Shown here one piece after another: positions 9,404 through 21,463 of a stretch of DNA of 64,000 bases. Both the position numbers and the translations under genes were made by a program. Every line of letters begins with the position of its first letter. The stretch's first letter is position 1. Source of the stretch: Pegea sp. RAD2-039 (lineage: Eukaryota > Chordata > Thaliacea > Salpida > Salpidae); NCBI GenBank assembly GCA_034620365.1, contig JAQGEQ010000045.1, positions 806,001 to 870,000 of the forward strand. Reading direction: 5' to 3'. The notes beneath the pieces were generated by a model that made no database searches, was not told the DNA's origin, and worked only from the letters and a program-made list of their open reading frames with translations.

Positions 9404-12141
9404 ATTACATGAGAAAACTAATTAAACCAATAGCTGTAAAAAAAATTTTTCTGCTTTTTAAATTTATCAATACTATAACATAGATAAAAATAAATAAAAG
9501 CACAAAAACAAAAGTTATTAGACTCTATTTTTATACAACATACAAAAGCTTTCTAAAATATAAATAAACAATTACAAAATATTATAAAAATAATTCTTTT
9601 TAGAAAAATAATTTTAATATCAACTTAAAATAATTTGAAGTTATTCTACTTTAACCATTTTAAAACAATTGCAAGCTAAATAAACAAAAAATAGAAAGTT
9701 TAGAATAGAAAACTTAAAACCATTCAACAATACAACAAGATATATAAAAATGCAACAAAATATTTTACTAGTTAGAAAATGATTTATTATTACTGAAAAT
9801 CATTTCAAAGATTTTTTTGGTGAATCAATTTTAAACTTTTTACAAATTGAATAAAAACACAACTAAATATTCACAAAATTAGACATGGTAAAAAATGTAA
9901 ATATAAGTTTAGCAATATTTAATAGTAGTTATAATTTTCAAATGTTTTTATTAAAATTATTTTTCTTATGTTGTAAAGATTCAGTAGAAAGAGAAAATTA
10001 AGAAAATTGTTTTTGATATTTTGCAATATTATGTAAAAACACTGAATAAAAAGTTGTAGATTTCCACCAAAGGGAACTCATTTTTGAAACTAAATTAGCA
10101 AAAATATTTGCATAAAACAGATTACAGAAAATATTGCAGAAAATCTAAAAAGAAATGGGTCAGAGAATATAAATGAAATTTTAATATTCTAAAGTCAAGT
10201 TTATATCAAGTTTACTAAATAATTTTTCGACTAGCAAACATCTAAACTGTTTTTGAGATAAATTAAAAAGAGCTTCATCCAGAAAGTGTCTAGGCCTAAG
10301 AGGATAGAGGAAAACACATAAGAATAATTGAGAGTTAAAAGAATAATAATATAAAGAATAAAAAATAAATTGTTTTAGAAGAATAAATAGCTAGCGAGTT
10401 TTTTTTATTTTTACAAATAAAATTAAAAAAATGAAAAAAAAACATGGCGGGATTACAGAGTTTTATGTGATTCTAAACACAAAGTTGCGCTACCTAGCGG
10501 ATATTAAAAATCGGCATAAAGTGCCTTTTGGTGAATAATGTGGATTTTTGACTAAAACGCTTCGGTCAAAGTGCAGAGAAAACTTTAAATTATATAGAAG
10601 TTTCAAAAATAGTAAATATATATGATATAGGGTCAAAAAATTAAATAAATTACGTTGTTTATGCTGTATAATAATTATAATGATAACTCTGACGAAAATT
10701 CACTTAATGATCTTGGGTAGATAAATATTTTGAGCAACTAATACCTAATAACCTATTAATTTTGATAATTTTATTAAATTAAAATTAAGAATAAAAATAT
10801 TTTGGTTATTTGAATACTTACCTCCTGAATCATATTATACTAGAACAAAAAAGTTCTTAATAGAAAATCTAAAGAGTTATACCTTATATATATGTTTTTC
10901 TAATTTTTGTAAAAAGCTTGCATGCCTAACAGCTTTAATAAAAATGTTTAATTTCTAAATGGTACATCATAAACTTTTTTAATTTCTTTTTTGTTAATTT
11001 TAAGCTATAGATTGAACTTTTTATAATGCACTATAATATGGTAGGGTTTTTGTACACACTTTTGAAAGTAAGCTAGTTCTTATTTACACAGCATCTGACT
11101 GTAGCACAAATTTTTAAACATGTTTTACAACTCAAAGATTTACCCCAACTAACCGAAATTGTTTACTCTAAGTTTCAAACCAGTGTTGTTTACTAATAAA
11201 TATCTTTCTTATGTTGCCAGACTAACACATCAATGTTTATTTAGTAACTCAAAAAATTGACTGCAAAATACTTTTTAAAGAAATCATAGTTTACTTTTAT
11301 AAAATCTAAATAGAGAATTTTTGTAAACTTAATTAATTTAAAGTTTTAAATAAATCGGCTGACAACGAACCTTTGAGTCTTACAAAGAAAGTTTAGAAAT
11401 AATTAACAAAATCTTGCCAAGTGTTCTTTTATTTCCATTTGTTTGTTTTGAACAAATATCTTTTTCCAATTTAAACAAGTGAATCTCTTTTAAAGTGAAA
11501 AAGAATTTTAAATAGCATCTTTCAACTGTACTAATACTATTTGTAAAGTATTGATAATGTTTATATATATGAAAATAGATAACTTTTTAGTTTTTTAATT
11601 GGTGGTTTACTTTTTGATTTTTTTTGTTTTTAGTAATTACCTTGTTGGTTTTCAAACTCTAGAATATGATTTAGTAGAATATTTATTTACTTTAGTAATA
11701 CATAAAATATACAGTTAGAAGTTAAACTTAGAATCTAAGACACAAAAGTTATTATTTAATCTCTGTTGTTAGCAAATAAACTTTGTATGAATCTTTAAAT
11801 AGCTTTTTAATTTAAATCACAAGTTATACTGTCATAGAACAAATTCAATAATTACTATTTACATATTTTCTAATTTATTAAAATAAATTAGTAAAATTTA
11901 GAATATCAAAAGTTTGATTTCTATTTCTTTAAATGTCTACATCTATAACAAGTTTCACATTTATCTGTTGGTTTTATAAATATTTTTAAAATTCACTAAA
12001 ATTTATGATTCCAATTTTCAAACCGAATCAATTTCTTATTTGCAAAATATGAGTCAGATTTTTTTAGCTTGTTACTTTTACAACTTCATTCAAAACTGGA
12101 AATTTATTCGATGTTCAAAACAAACAATAATGTTATAAAAA
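9404..12141. other. Intergenic, AT-rich
   Basis: Lies between the start of the PARP-like gene and the stop of the trefoil/TSP1 gene, both on the minus strand, so it should hold the PARP promoter. I see homopolymer-rich AT sequence, no convincing open frame, tRNA or repeat array, and no clear TATA box near 9403. A plus-strand TTTATT at 12103-12108 is the reverse complement of AATAAA, 34 nt past the TSP1 stop. Confidence 0.6.
12103..12108 (-). terminator. Poly(A) signal of the trefoil/TSP1 gene
   Basis: AATAAA on the minus strand, 34 nt downstream of the TGA stop at 12142-12144. Position and hexamer fit a cleavage/polyadenylation signal; the cleavage site itself is not visible. Confidence 0.55.
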
Positions 12142-15100
12142 TCAGTTGCAGTTAATATGACTATTACATGAGAATTGCTGATATTCAAGAGAGTTCTGCA
12201 CACAATTATTACTCCCTTCAAAAGCTCTGCATCTACAACAAAAGGTTCTAAATATCATTTCACTTTTTCCAATTATTTTCACCTCCATCTTGTTTGTATT
12301 CCTCCTCCGCAGCTCTTAGAGCAAGACGAACCATTTACCCAACTGGTCCACAACTGCGTACATGCTTGTCCATGACAGCTTGACTGGACTGCAGAAAAAC
12401 AGTTAGTAAAGAAGTTACTTGAAAATTGGCAACGACCTGAACACTCAGTGGTTTTGCATGGTCTAGAAGATGTAGTTGGTCCGAAACACACTTGTGTTGG
12501 TATATTATCAATTAAACAGCTTCTTTTTCTTGTTTCAATTCCAGGTTTCTGGCAAGTTGCATTACAAGGACCATACTCAGACCATTGTGACCAAGTAGCA
12601 CATGCTAGACCAGCACAGGGCCTCGACTCTTTGTCCTCTCCATCTTTGCACTTATCTGCACTAACTTCAAACTTATTTTCATTTTGACATTTTCTTAACC
12701 GGTGTTGAAGACCAATACCACAACCTGCCTCACAATTAGACCAGCTGGACCAAGAGGACCATTTAGCTGGCATACAAATGTTTAGCGCACAAGTAGTTGC
12801 TTCAAAAGAACCTCCAGCACCACAATAAAGCTCGTTCACTTGCAGTTTGGTAAATTGATTGATACAATCACGACGTTTGCTCTTGATTCCAGTCCCACAA
12901 GTCTTTGAACATTTACTCCAAGAACCCCAAAACCCCCAGGTTGAGTTTGTGATCTCTTCCGGCTTATACTCGTAATTATTAAAATCAATTTCCGGTGAAA
13001 CATCAAACAGTATTTCGTTTTCTACATTTGTAAGATTTGGTAAAGAATATTGATAGTCGGTAGCAAGTGAGAGAGGCATCAGCTTCTCAAACTTCTCCTC
13101 TTGTATCGACTCCTCTCCACTAATCTCTTGAACCGGAATCTGTGTAAAGATGTTCGAAGTTGCCATGACTACAATCAACATTTTTTAATTTAATTTTTTA
13201 AATGTTGATTGTGAAATAACAGAAGTAATCTCACTTGCTTGATGAGATAACATTGGTGACGGTGACAACAACCGTTTAGTTTTCCACTCAAATCTGGCAA
13301 AGCTTCATTTTGTAAGTAGAAAAATGGGCAGTGAGTAGTTTGCAAGACTGATTCAACTTCACTTGTGATTAGAGGAGAGAAGTTTTTATTTTCAAACACA
13401 TCTGCCATTTCAGTTGTAAAATTTTCCTCACTCAAACTAGTCAGCATTGCTGCTTTATAGTTGATGTCATGGCAACACATTGGCTTCGGGCACCAATTAC
13501 TAACTCCTTTTTTTAACTCTGACTCTAATACACAAGGAATCCGTCGGTAAAGATTCGATTCGGAGTTCTATAAAAAATTTGTAAAGTTTTATTTTGTGGT
13601 AAAATGAATTTGAAAACAATTCAAACTGACTAAATAAGTATTTTTGAATACTGAGCATGAAATTTGATCATCGTCATCTTCAGCTTTAAATTCAGGATAA
13701 ATCTCAAAGTCATCAAGAGCACCATTAAAGACTTGTCCATTCGGATATCGACAAATTTGATTTTGCTCATTATAGCAACAGTCTCTCAACTTACATTCCA
13801 GTTCACTGATACCTATAAGCTTATTGTTACAATAAATGCTTTTATAATTTCCAAATATTTCAATTTAATGAGATTTTAATGTTAAGGACCTACGTAAGAG
13901 CTCACTATCGTCATTGGCGTCAAAACTTCTAAAAAAAAGAATTTATAAATAGAGAAAAATTGATGGAAAAAGATATTAAAACATCTTATTACATAATTAA
14001 CGAAATAATTTTAAATTTAGGATGCTTTTAATGACATGATTTTGATCTTTAAATACCTTCCCACCCACAAACCGGACTTTTAAGCACTGTTTCAGCAAGA
14101 GCTAAAGATAAAGAGCAAACAGCTTTGTAGTTGTGATTTTGAGCGGTTGCAGCAAATAGATCCACAACTGTTTGCTGATAAAAAGCATTCCAAGGTAATA
14201 GCTCACCGGCTAGCTTCCTAGTAAACACAATTCAATGAAATTAAAAAGATTAAATAAGAAATTTCACATGTAGTAAGCTGCTGTTGGTCCATGGTAACAG
14301 GCTGGTGTGTTGTCCATAAAACCAGGTCCAAATATTGTTCGGTAAATAGCTATATCTGGGTCGAAACAACAACGTGGGTCTTGATAACAAATATTTGGAT
14401 CATTGTTCGATCCATGCTGCCCGCATTTAGTCCTAAAAGAGATGAACAAATTTGTGAAATTCTTTAAATTTTTTGCTACAAGCGTTTCGCAAATAGTTTT
14501 TTGAATGATGACAAAACAAAGGTGACGCTTCGTCTAGATGTTCACAAAAAATACAAATGTGTTTAGTCAACGGAATATACTGTTTAGTGAACGGTAGAAA
14601 AAATTCGAGCTGATCACATATCAACTGTAAGGAGAAAGTCTCTGTAGAGTTTGTTGAAGTAGTTTCAAGATCTCTCTGTATAATTAAATCATTTTGTGTT
14701 TAAAACAAAACTATTTTATTTGTATTTTGAAAGATTTATTAGTTTATTAAAATAATTTTGATATTTAAAAATTCAAAAAGTTTGTTATTTAACTTATTTC
14801 AAATATCAATAATTCATTTTTTCAAACTTATTTTGTTTAATCATTCAAAATAGTGATAAAGATTATTAAATTAAAATTAATATATTAGTGAAAGTGAATA
14901 AATTATTTATTTATATCTTCTTTATTTTACGTTCTTTAAATAATTTTTAAAAAGTCTGACTAATAGAGTTTGCTTATATAAATAAGATAATCAATAATTT
15001 TTTAGAATTGCAATGAATGGAGTAAAAGTTTAAAAAAATAAATTCGAATAAAATCATATACAGTTTTTGAAAATTAGCCAAGTAGAAATAAAAAATTTTG

Positions 15101-17378
15101 CGTGATTTTATTGTTTAAACAACGAAATAAGTTGAACAGTTTTTATTACCCACGGCAAAAATGCATTTTTTTTGATAAAAAATTACAATAATTGGTTTGT
15201 CAACAATTACTACAAAAAATACTTTCACTGTAAACTTAACAGTTGTTAACTACAGGATCAGTTTTATTTCCATAACATGTACAATGAGAAAAATACTAAA
15301 ATCTGATTGGTTAATTTAAGTTGACTTATTGTAAACTGAATTAAAACAATATAAATTCTTTTATAAAAACCAAAATTAATTCGGTTAAATTTTTAGCCTT
15401 TACAAAAAATCATAATATTATACATCTTAAATATATAAGAGGTTAAAATAAAGTCTAAAGTTTTACCTTCTACAAAGAGGAATCTTCAAAGGACATTTTG
15501 GGTAGTAAGATTGGCTAGATATAGTAGATTGAGATATGAAGGCTGCTAGTAAAGCATTCAATTTGACATGCTGTAAATAAAGAAGAAATAAATTCCGATA
15601 TTATAAAATCTTTTCAAATATTCATTTAAATAATTTGAAGAGATTTCTTTTAGAAATACTTTTTAATTTACGTCATTATTTAATTTAACTTGAAAATCGT
15701 TAACTGTTTAGGTAGTTATACTTTTTTTTTAATTTGGTTCTATTTGAGGTTTAAATTTATATATTTTTAAGCTCAAATTCATATTACCATATGAACAGAT
15801 CTTTAAAAATACAAACGTAAATAAATAAATAAAATGATAAGATGTAAATAAGATATCTCAAAAATTTGCAAAAATTTCATATGAAATGCATAAAAAAAAT
15901 TTCAATGACTTTATTTAGTTAATAACAATTATAAGGTTTTGTATTTCTGTAATTTTATGTAATACCTAATCTAAAATCAGGAATTTAGAAGCGTTTTGGT
16001 ATTACAATCGAAAATAGTTTTTTAGTTGATTAAATTTTAAAGAGATTTTTAGATTACTCGTAAAAGAACTTATAACAAGGAACTAAATTAACTTAAATAG
16101 CTTTTAATTTTCTAAAAGTAACTAAAATAATTAATCTTAAAACAAAGTTGACTAAAATCTGTAACTTTTTAAAGTTATATATTCAATTTGATTTATTTTA
16201 AAGTTTATAAATTCATCTAAAGATACAAGTTAAAGTAATATTGAATTAAGGGTCTTACAAAACAAATTCGCTAGATTAATAAAATTTTTGTTAAAAATTA
16301 CTCAAACGAAATTATTTTAGGAATATAATATAATAACGAACTATTTACATTCAAATATTAATCATTTAATAGTCAGGTGGCAATTAATTCAAACTCCATT
16401 TTAGTCACAGCATAACTTTATTATTTGTTTTGAAATAATGAATTAAAAAACCTTGTTTACAAATTACACGGACAATTTAAATTTCGTCAAAGATAAAATA
16501 CTAACGCTAGAAACTGGATCTGAATCTATATTGTCCTGTAGAACACTAAAAGCGTGATTAACTTGTTGTTTTAACCGGTTTCTTAGGTTGTCGTCGATAA
16601 CAAACACTTTTATATAAAGTAGTAAAGGTGCGACTGTAACAATTATAAAATAGTAATTTTTATATCTCGATAAATCTCGATCTTATGCAATTAATCTAAA
16701 TATAATTTAGTGTCAGTTTAAATTATGAGTTATCATGAAATTTTGCTTGCAAAGATTTATCACGGCTTAAGACTAAATAAAGTTTAACTTACATCACTTT
16801 TAATTAAATAAATGTTTAGATTAAAAATCAAAATATTTTTTAACGCCTATCAATCTGTTAAATAAAATTTAGGCATGTTTACAGCTTAGATATTTAAACA
16901 ACCTTTTTTAATATAGCAGTATGGCTTGGTGTAAGGGTCATAACAACAAAATTCATTTTTCAAACAATCATTTGCTTCCATTATTTTAACGTCTCCACAA
17001 TTTTGCCGATTGTCAATTGAAACATCACATCTGTTCCCACTACAAAGTGATAAATCTAGAAAAAAAATTATCAAAATTTTATCTAAGCGTTTTGAGTTTT
17101 TATGAAGATATTTTTACTTAAATAACTCCGTTTAATTTTAATATTTTGTGTATTTAAACATCTATTAAGCTGAATATAAGTTATTCTTAAGAATAAAGAA
17201 ATAATCTAAAATTATAACATAAAAAATATTTTTGATTAAATGTAAATGCTGCTTATAAGAAACTAAAAAAATATTTGAAATATAGTTAGTTGAATAAGTT
17301 GAACAAATAAAATAATAAATATTACAAACCAAACATAAATATAAAAACAGATATCCATAATATCTTGCAAGTAATCAT
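12142..17378 (-). CDS. Secreted trefoil plus thrombospondin type-1 repeat protein, 13 exons, about 785 aa
   Basis: Exons: 17330-17378, 16903-17055, 16506-16633, 15467-15570, 14518-14673, 14268-14432, 14065-14217, 13894-13928, 13631-13812, 13235-13567, 12437-13139, 12283-12388, 12142-12232. With these GT..AG junctions every phase agrees and the frame ends at TGA (12142). Exon 1 gives a signal peptide (MITCKILWISVFIFMF). Exon 2 is a canonical trefoil domain (NRQNCG ... NEFCCYDP ... YCY). Exon 6 is a second, longer trefoil-like module (KCGQ ... RCCFDP ... ACYHG); exons 9 and 10 hold two more Cys-Cys motifs (RDCCYNE; KPMCCHD and GCCHRHQC). Exons 11-13 encode four TSP1 repeats (WGSWSKCSKTCGTG, WSSWSNCEAGCGIG, WSEYGPCNATCQ, WTSWVNGSSCSKSCGGG). 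Both domain types are extracellular; a mucosal or matrix role is inference. Exon 2 could instead read through to a stop at 16886, giving a secreted single-trefoil peptide of about 72 residues. The exon 5 boundaries are the least certain. Confidence 0.85.
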
Positions 17379-19522
17379 CTTGTTTAACTAGTGTTCAGCA
17401 AGCTAACATCATTAAAAATATGTAGAGAACACACACCGTCTTATAAGTAATGTTCGCTCCTTTTGAAGAATTTGTACCTAAGTCTAAATTCAAATGATTT
17501 GGGATAATTTTCAATTGAAACATTTATAATCATAGGTATTGTCATCAGCATTACAACCAGAAATTTATTGTATTTTTTGCTGATGGCTTTTTATGTGGTT
17601 TGTCGTTATCACTACAATTCTGAGTATTCTTTCAAAATCAACTTGATCATTAAAGTTCAAGAAAAAATAGAAGCAATAGCTACTTTGTAAGCCTACATTA
17701 AGCTCGTTGAAGATAAAAGGGAAGTTTTATTCTTGAGTTGACATTACCGTTTATTATGAGCATTCTTTTATATATTTTTTCCTAAAAATATGCTTAAAAA
17801 TATATCCATCAACATCTCGACTTTTTAATGGTATTTATGAAGTATAAGCAATTACTTGATACATAACTTGGTCATATGCTCAAAACTAAATCTACTATGA
17901 TGGAAAAATGGTTTTGGTAAACCACCATCTGCGTATGAATCTGACAGTCAATTTACTTTCTCAAACCAAATAAAATTTCTTTTAATTTACTTAAAATAGC
18001 TAAAAGTTTATCCATAAAACCGTTGATGGCAAAATTTAGAAACTTTATTTTTAACTGAATGAAAATAACTGAAGACGACACCGATATATTCTAACCCTTT
18101 CACCTAGTCTAAAACATATCGATAAATCTGTAATTTCATACACGTAATTACTATTTATAAATTCGAATTTTCAAGTTATTTTACTGTCTGCACCAAGCTT
18201 TCTACAACCAGTTACTACTGCAATGTGGATTATCCAAGCAAAATAATAGAAAACTTGCACTTTCACAAAGGGAAAACAAAACATTGTATTATGCCTCGTC
18301 TCATTCTTCAAACATTTCTTCTTGTAAATAAAAAATGTTAAAGTCAACCGCCTCAGGTGCAATTGTATATGATGCAAACCGAACTAAATGAAGTATAAAC
18401 TTTGTTTTTCGCCTATAACCGCAATTGACTTGTTCATTAATACGCTTTTAATATTGCTAGATGTCTGCAAGTTAATATCATGTTAATAATTTACTCATTT
18501 CTGTACTAGCAGTAAAAACTAAAGTTGTAAACTAATTAGTAGCGAAAGTGAAAACTAATAAACTCATTAAAATTTAGATACTTTCTAGGCTATTTAAAAT
18601 CATTCTAATCTTGTTTTTATTTTGACAAAGTTTTTTGCAAAGCATTAAATAAAAAGTAGATTTCTTTTTTAAAGTACTTTTCTTTGGATTAAATAGAAAA
18701 AAAGTTAAAAAATTAGCTGGTGGTAGGTATAATCCGTTTTCTTAGGGCTTTTGGTTAGATGAAAAAGTTATTCTGTAAAGTATAAAGGTCCTTGAAATTA
18801 TTGTGATCGAATTGTAGTAAGTATTTGTGGAATTTAAAAGAAAGCCACAGTAATAAAAATGTTGTATATTTATGTGAAGCCATCATAGCTTTTATCTTCA
18901 AAAGTATTTAAGGCAAGCTTACAGAAATACAAAAAAATTAGATTTTTAAACTGAGATATTATTGGAGATTTTAGAATACTTCTTTTTCGAATTCATCATT
19001 AAACCTAAATTGAATTAAATTATTTATCCCACTAAATTATCCAACTAATCAAAAAACTACAAATTATTGTATTTAAGATATCTTCTCCAATTTATCTTTT
19101 AAGTTTTTCACCAATTATTTAAACAACAGAAAATTATGAGATTTGGTTTGCAATCAAACCATCAAAAAATAAATCCAATTTTTTCAATTAGATTGTTGAA
19201 CCTTAAATAAATTATATTTATTAATTTAATTTTTGCATTTTATTTTGTAATTGGATTTAATATTTATTTAAATTTAGAATCGTAACTTCAGAGTTTTAAG
19301 AAAATTGAAACGTTTAGTAAACGAAATTAAGATTTATTTTGAAGTTTTAATTATTGAAATGATATTTGGAATTATGTGAAGTATTCAGTTGAAACAAAAT
19401 AACATTTTATCGAAAATTTTATCAGTTACTTTTATTCAATATGTTCAATGATAAAATTTTAAAATAAGGACACAAAAAACCATCAGCATCACTACCAGGA
19501 CACAGCAGACGTCGCGCGACTT
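17379..19522. other. Intergenic, AT-rich
   Basis: Between the trefoil/TSP1 start and the LSG1 stop. I see no supported gene. Short open frames, such as one on the minus strand at 18171-18377, have no homology or splice context. The region should contain the trefoil gene promoter, but no TATA box stands out. Confidence 0.6.
19431..19436 (-). terminator. Poly(A) signal of LSG1
   Basis: AATAAA on the minus strand (TTTATT on plus) 87 nt past the LSG1 stop. Confidence 0.5.
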
Positions 19523-21463
19523 TTAGTACTGAACCGATCTGATTCGACGAATTTTCTCTTTTTTTTTGAAATGTCTTTTTTTGCTTCCTTTACCTCCTTG
19601 TAACTTAGCATCGCGCGAACCAACAACAAACGTAGCAACCGGACATTCATCGATTATATGTTGGTCAAAAGCGGCATTTTTCGCGTTATCGATTAACATT
19701 TGTTGAGTACTTCGAAACTTCTTCTCACCGACGATCGATTTGATGCAACTGATGGTTGGTGTGGTCAGCTGGTAGTCCTTGATATCGTGACCAGGTGGTG
19801 GTTTGCTGTATACTATCTTACCATTCACATAATCCTTCAACACAATTCGTGAAGAACGCGAATTATCAGGCTGACCATGTGACGTCATAAAGCCACGTGA
19901 CAACGCATGTGCGTTGAGGACTTCTGCTGAGGTTGGACATCTATTCGGGTCTTCGTGTTCCCGTGGCAACGCGATTCGAAGACCATAAAAAGCGTTTAAC
20001 AAGTCACGTGATATCCTGGAAGCAAGGAGATTGACGGGAGCTACATGATCCTTCATCTGATCGATAGGTAAAATGCCACAAAGGACCATTTCAGCTTTGT
20101 TGGCCACGTAGCTGGGAAAGACGAGACCGGGACAGTCACATAAACACAGTTGAGAGTCAACATTAAGGGTTTGGAAGTGCTTAGTTCGTCCAGGAGTGGC
20201 GGAAACAGCTACTCGTTTAGTTCCCATTAATGTATTAACTGTTGAACTTTTACCTACATTCGGATATCCTACCATTCCTACAACCACTCGTGATTGGTTG
20301 GCTGGTGTGAAGCTTTTAAAAACCTCAATTAGTTGATCTCTGGTCAGACAACGAGAGTCTTCATCATCTTCTTCTTCTGTTAGTGGCTTAGTTTCATAGG
20401 AAGACAGATCAGCATCTTCCGAATTCAAATCAGCATCTTCTGGAACAGGATCGGCATCTTCTGGACCCGAATCAGCATCTTCCGAATTCAAATCAGCATC
20501 TTCTGGAACAGGATCGGCATCTTCTGGACCCGAATCAGCATCTTCCGAATTCAAATCAGCATCTTCTGGACCAGGATCGGCATCTTCTGGACCCGAATCA
20601 GCATCTTCCGAATTCAAATCAGCATCTTCTGGACCAGGATCGGCATCTTCTGGATCTATATCAGCATCTTCTGGATCTAGATCAGTATCTTCTTCCTTTT
20701 CAAGGGATTTATTTTTCTTTTCAGCTTCTTCCTGTTCCAACTTCTCATTTTCAAGAAGTGCTGACCAAAACAGAGCTTTAACTCCATGATCCTTCCAATA
20801 TTTGCTCCAAATCTTTCTCTGATCTACAGACAGGAAGTCAGCTTTATTTACAAGAATTAAGTTGAGTTTAGATGGGTTTACTTCTTTCACATAATTCTCT
20901 AAATCTGGGCAACGATACAACAGAGGGTCTCTCGCATCAACAATCTGAACAACAACATCACTTCGTTCAACTACTCTCCACAATTGTCTCCAGAAGTCCA
21001 AGTTCTTCTCATAAGGAGTCAACTCTACTTTATTATCATCACGAATCTTAGCAAGATGACGTCGCCACACAAGAAATGACTCCTTCTCAGCACTTTCTAA
21101 CTCATCTTTACTTGTAGTGATGTCCCATTTAGGACGACGAGGAACTGATAACATACTATCGATGTTGCTTTGTAAATCACTGATATGAACCACGTGGTCA
21201 TCACTAATTAACCCACTCCTACTTTCGTCAACATATTTGATGTTTAATCTTTCTGCCGTGAATTCTGTGCCAGCTAACTTTGCAGTTTTCAGAAAATCAT
21301 CTAATGAATCCAACTCTACAACAGATTTCAGATTATCATTCAAACCTTCTATATTTTCTTGATCAATTTCTGAGGTATGTTTGTATTGAACACTTTTTTT
21401 TCCAAACCGATCTTTAATGAGAGCTTTTCCAAGACCAAAAGCCTGATTTTTCTTACGAGGCAT
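19523..21463 (-). CDS. LSG1: Large subunit GTPase 1 (LSG1), single exon, 646 aa
   Basis: Cytoplasmic GTPase of the circularly permuted YlqF/YawG family that releases the export adaptor NMD3 from pre-60S ribosomes. The motif order is permuted as expected: G4 NKAD near residue 205, G1 GYPNVGKSS near 398, G3 DCPGL near 441. The N-terminus MPRKKNQAFGLGKALIKDRF and the basic C-terminus (KKRHFKKKEKIRR) fit LSG1. Length matches yeast and human proteins (about 640-660). The acidic linker between G4 and G1 is expanded by an (x)PEDAD/NSEDAD heptad repeat (20402-20690). The reading frame is uninterrupted, although other genes here are rich in introns. TGACGTCA occurs once in the coding sequence at 19880. 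Confidence 0.97.
   Translation of the reverse strand: MPRKKNQAFGLGKALIKDRFGKKSVQYKHTSEIDQENIEGLNDNLKSVVELDSLDDFLKTAKLAGTEFTAERLNIKYVDESRSGLISDDHVVHISDLQSNIDSMLSVPRRPKWDITTSKDELESAEKESFLVWRRHLAKIRDDNKVELTPYEKNLDFWRQLWRVVERSDVVVQIVDARDPLLYRCPDLENYVKEVNPSKLNLILVNKADFLSVDQRKIWSKYWKDHGVKALFWSALLENEKLEQEEAEKKNKSLEKEEDTDLDPEDADIDPEDADPGPEDADLNSEDADSGPEDADPGPEDADLNSEDADSGPEDADPVPEDADLNSEDADSGPEDADPVPEDADLNSEDADLSSYETKPLTEEEDDEDSRCLTRDQLIEVFKSFTPANQSRVVVGMVGYPNVGKSSTVNTLMGTKRVAVSATPGRTKHFQTLNVDSQLCLCDCPGLVFPSYVANKAEMVLCGILPIDQMKDHVAPVNLLASRISRDLLNAFYGLRIALPREHEDPNRCPTSAEVLNAHALSRGFMTSHGQPDNSRSSRIVLKDYVNGKIVYSKPPPGHDIKDYQLTTPTISCIKSIVGEKKFRSTQQMLIDNAKNAAFDQHIIDECPVATFVVGSRDAKLQGGKGSKKRHFKKKEKIRRIRSVQY
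20402..20690 (-). repeat. Coding 21-bp/63-bp tandem repeat in LSG1 (EDAD heptads)
   Basis: A 21-bp unit encoding PGPEDAD, LNSEDAD, SGPEDAD or PVPEDAD is repeated about 13 times. Three units form a 63-bp higher-order repeat that recurs about four times almost unchanged, so the latest expansion copied triplets of units. It lies in the variable acidic linker between the permuted G motifs, outside the catalytic core. Confidence 0.93.

Noticed and set aside
18171..18377. 68-codon minus-strand frame between the trefoil and LSG1 genes
   Set aside because: Isolated, low-complexity, no recognised domain.
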